From positions 1-5,752 of the forward strand of contig SKLC01000386.1 of the NCBI GenBank assembly GCA_007123425.1: DNA of 5,752 bases, given 5' to 3'. Positions 4,915 to 5,752 of the stretch are shown one piece after another. Both the position numbers and the translations under genes were made by a program. The first letter of the stretch is position 1; the number at the start of each line of letters is the position of its first letter. The DNA comes from Nitriliruptoraceae bacterium (GTDB lineage: Bacteria; Actinomycetota; Nitriliruptoria; Nitriliruptorales; Nitriliruptoraceae). The notes beneath the pieces were generated by a model. That model was not told where the DNA came from. It did not search any database and was given only the letters and a program-made list of their open reading frames with translations.

Positions 4915-5595
4915 GTGGCGGACGACGAGATCGAGCTCGCGACCGTGGAGGTGCTGGGCGCGCTGACCTACGGGCAGCTGCGCTCCTTCGAGTGCACCGG
5001 CCGGGCCATCCGCCATGCCCCGGATGCCCGCCGGGCCGACCAGCTCGCCGAGTTCGCGCTGCGGGAGCACGCCGGCTACGCGCTGCTGCGGGACCACCTG
5101 ATGGAGCACACCGATCTCGGACCGGCGGTCATGGATCGCCAGAAGCCGCACTTCGACGCCTACTTCGACCGGGTGCCGCTGGGCGACTGGTTCGAGGCCT
5201 GCACCTTCTTCGCCGTGGGCCTGCCGGTGGCCGCCGACTTCGGCCGGGAGCTCGGGCCCCTGCTGGACGAGCGCACCGGGATGGCCGTGGTCGGGGCGCT
5301 GGCCGATCGCGCGCCGTTCGAGCAGTTCGCGATGGACCATCTTCGGGAGCAGCTCACCAGTGACGAGGCACGGGACCGCGCCCGCGGCCTGGTCGCCGAC
5401 ATGATCGGTCGGGCGCTGACCGGCTTCCAGGGCGTGATCTCGGACACCGATGCCCTCAAGGTGCTGCTCGCCTCCGGCGGTGACGAGGGCGAGAGCGGGG
5501 AGACCCGCGTGCGGCGGCTGGCCCTGGCCGTGATGGAGGGCCACCGCCGCCGCATCGTCGACCTCGGCCTCGAGGACCTCGACGAGTTCGCCTGA
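4915..5595 (+). CDS. Ferritin-like helical protein of the MiaE-like (MiaE_2) type
   Basis: This is a 226-residue, mostly helical protein. Its pattern LGALTYGQLRSFE (14-26), FALREHAGYALLRDHL (47-62), DWFEACTFFAVGLPVAADFGREL (91-113) and a C-terminal EGHRRRIVDLGL resembles actinobacterial ferritin-like proteins annotated as MiaE-like, after the tRNA-(ms2io6A) hydroxylase. Members of that fold bind a di-metal centre between helices. Plausible ligands here are E26, E51, E94 and D108 or E112. However, the histidine expected three residues after E51 is G54, and the corresponding region in the later helix (131-142) lacks the usual histidine, so the metal site may be altered or absent. True tRNA hydroxylase activity is not established for these relatives, and I do not assign it. 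The gene follows the IclR gene by 56 nt on the same strand with its own candidate -10 box, and converges on the next gene. Confidence 0.75.
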   Translation: MADDEIELATVEVLGALTYGQLRSFECTGRAIRHAPDARRADQLAEFALREHAGYALLRDHLMEHTDLGPAVMDRQKPHFDAYFDRVPLGDWFEACTFFAVGLPVAADFGRELGPLLDERTGMAVVGALADRAPFEQFAMDHLREQLTSDEARDRARGLVADMIGRALTGFQGVISDTDALKVLLASGGDEGESGETRVRRLALAVMEGHRRRIVDLGLEDLDEFA

Positions 5596-5603
5596 TCTCT
5601 CTT

Positions 5604-5640
5604 GCTCGGCCGCACGCGAGCGCCGCCCGGCGGCGGGCGG
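5604..5640. terminator. Possible hairpins between convergent genes
   Basis: The 53-nt gap between two convergent genes holds GCTCG/CGAGC (5604-5608 with 5617-5621) and CCGCCC/GGGCGG (5623-5628 with 5635-5640, 6-nt loop). Convergent transcription makes termination here likely. No U-run follows on either strand, so this is not a textbook intrinsic terminator. Confidence 0.3.
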
Positions 5641-5648
5641 GGGAGCGG

Positions 5649-5752
5649 TCAGACGTCAACGAGGCCGGTCTGCTCGACGTGGGCGCCGTCCCAGGCCGCG
5701 TCGGTGGCCGGAAGGTCGCCGCGGCGGTGGCCGCCGCGCGACTCGGTGCGGA
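5649..5752 (-). CDS. nadB: L-aspartate oxidase C-terminal fragment (probable NadB)
   Basis: Only the last 33 codons are in the window, running from the right edge to the TGA at 5651-5649. They read RTESRGGHRRGDLPATD, then AAWDGAHVEQTGLVDV. The R-x-E-S-R-G-x-H-x-R-x-D-x-P signature is found near the C-terminus of L-aspartate oxidase and in the related succinate dehydrogenase/fumarate reductase flavoproteins, where its Arg and His residues contribute to the active site. The short tail directly after the signature favours NadB, the first enzyme of NAD synthesis from aspartate, because SdhA/FrdA usually continue much further. The remainder lies beyond the window, so the distinction stays an inference. 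It converges with the ferritin-like gene across 53 nt. Confidence 0.7.
   Translation of the reverse strand, partial: RTESRGGHRRGDLPATDAAWDGAHVEQTGLVDV

Noticed and set aside
3866..5544. Minus-strand open frames opposite the IclR and ferritin-like genes
   Set aside because: Composition is low in complexity and no recognisable domain appears, whereas the plus-strand frames are clear family members with good ribosome binding sites.
1..5752. CRISPR arrays, tRNA or rRNA genes, insertion sequences
   Set aside because: No regularly spaced repeats, cloverleaf-like sequence, ribosomal RNA motifs, transposase or terminal repeats were seen by eye.

Overview
The window looks like a chromosomal segment from a high-GC Gram-positive bacterium, most likely an actinomycete in the broad sense (phylum Actinomycetota). 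The reasons are its very high GC content (about 70% by eye), GTG starts, and a yrbEA-yrbEB-mceA-mceB gene order, which is the hallmark of actinobacterial mce (mammalian cell entry) operons. The order or family cannot be settled from this sequence alone.

Layout. Positions 3740 down to 1 (minus strand) hold the first five genes of an mce-type lipid importer operon: two MlaE/YrbE permease subunits, two MCE-domain substrate-binding proteins, and the first seven codons of a third MCE-type gene cut by the window edge. Most junctions are overlapping stop/start pairs (ATGA, GTGA, TGATG), and the first junction is a 6-nt gap, so this is one tightly coupled transcription unit. Positions 3741-4126 are a gene-free divergent region of 386 bases that is unusually rich in dyad symmetry, including a perfect 16-bp palindrome and a 15-bp palindrome of the size typical for IclR operators. 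Positions 4127-4858 (plus strand) encode an IclR-family regulator, 4915-5595 (plus strand) a ferritin-like helical protein related to the MiaE-like family. A minus-strand gene enters from the right edge and ends at 5649; its last 33 residues look like the C-terminus of L-aspartate oxidase (NadB).

How the parts fit. The permeases would form the inner-membrane core of an ABC-type lipid transporter. The MCE proteins, each with one N-terminal membrane anchor, would build the conduit across the cell envelope. The energising ATPase (MceG/Mkl type) is not in the window. The divergent IclR gene and the dyads between it and the operon suggest local control of lipid or hydrophobic substrate uptake by a ligand-sensing regulator; this is inference from arrangement. 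The ferritin-like gene and the nadB end are probably unrelated housekeeping neighbours.

No clearly new system is visible. The points most worth a second look are the palindrome cluster with its divergent IclR gene, an apparent shortening inside the IclR effector domain, and missing metal-ligand histidines in the ferritin-like protein.
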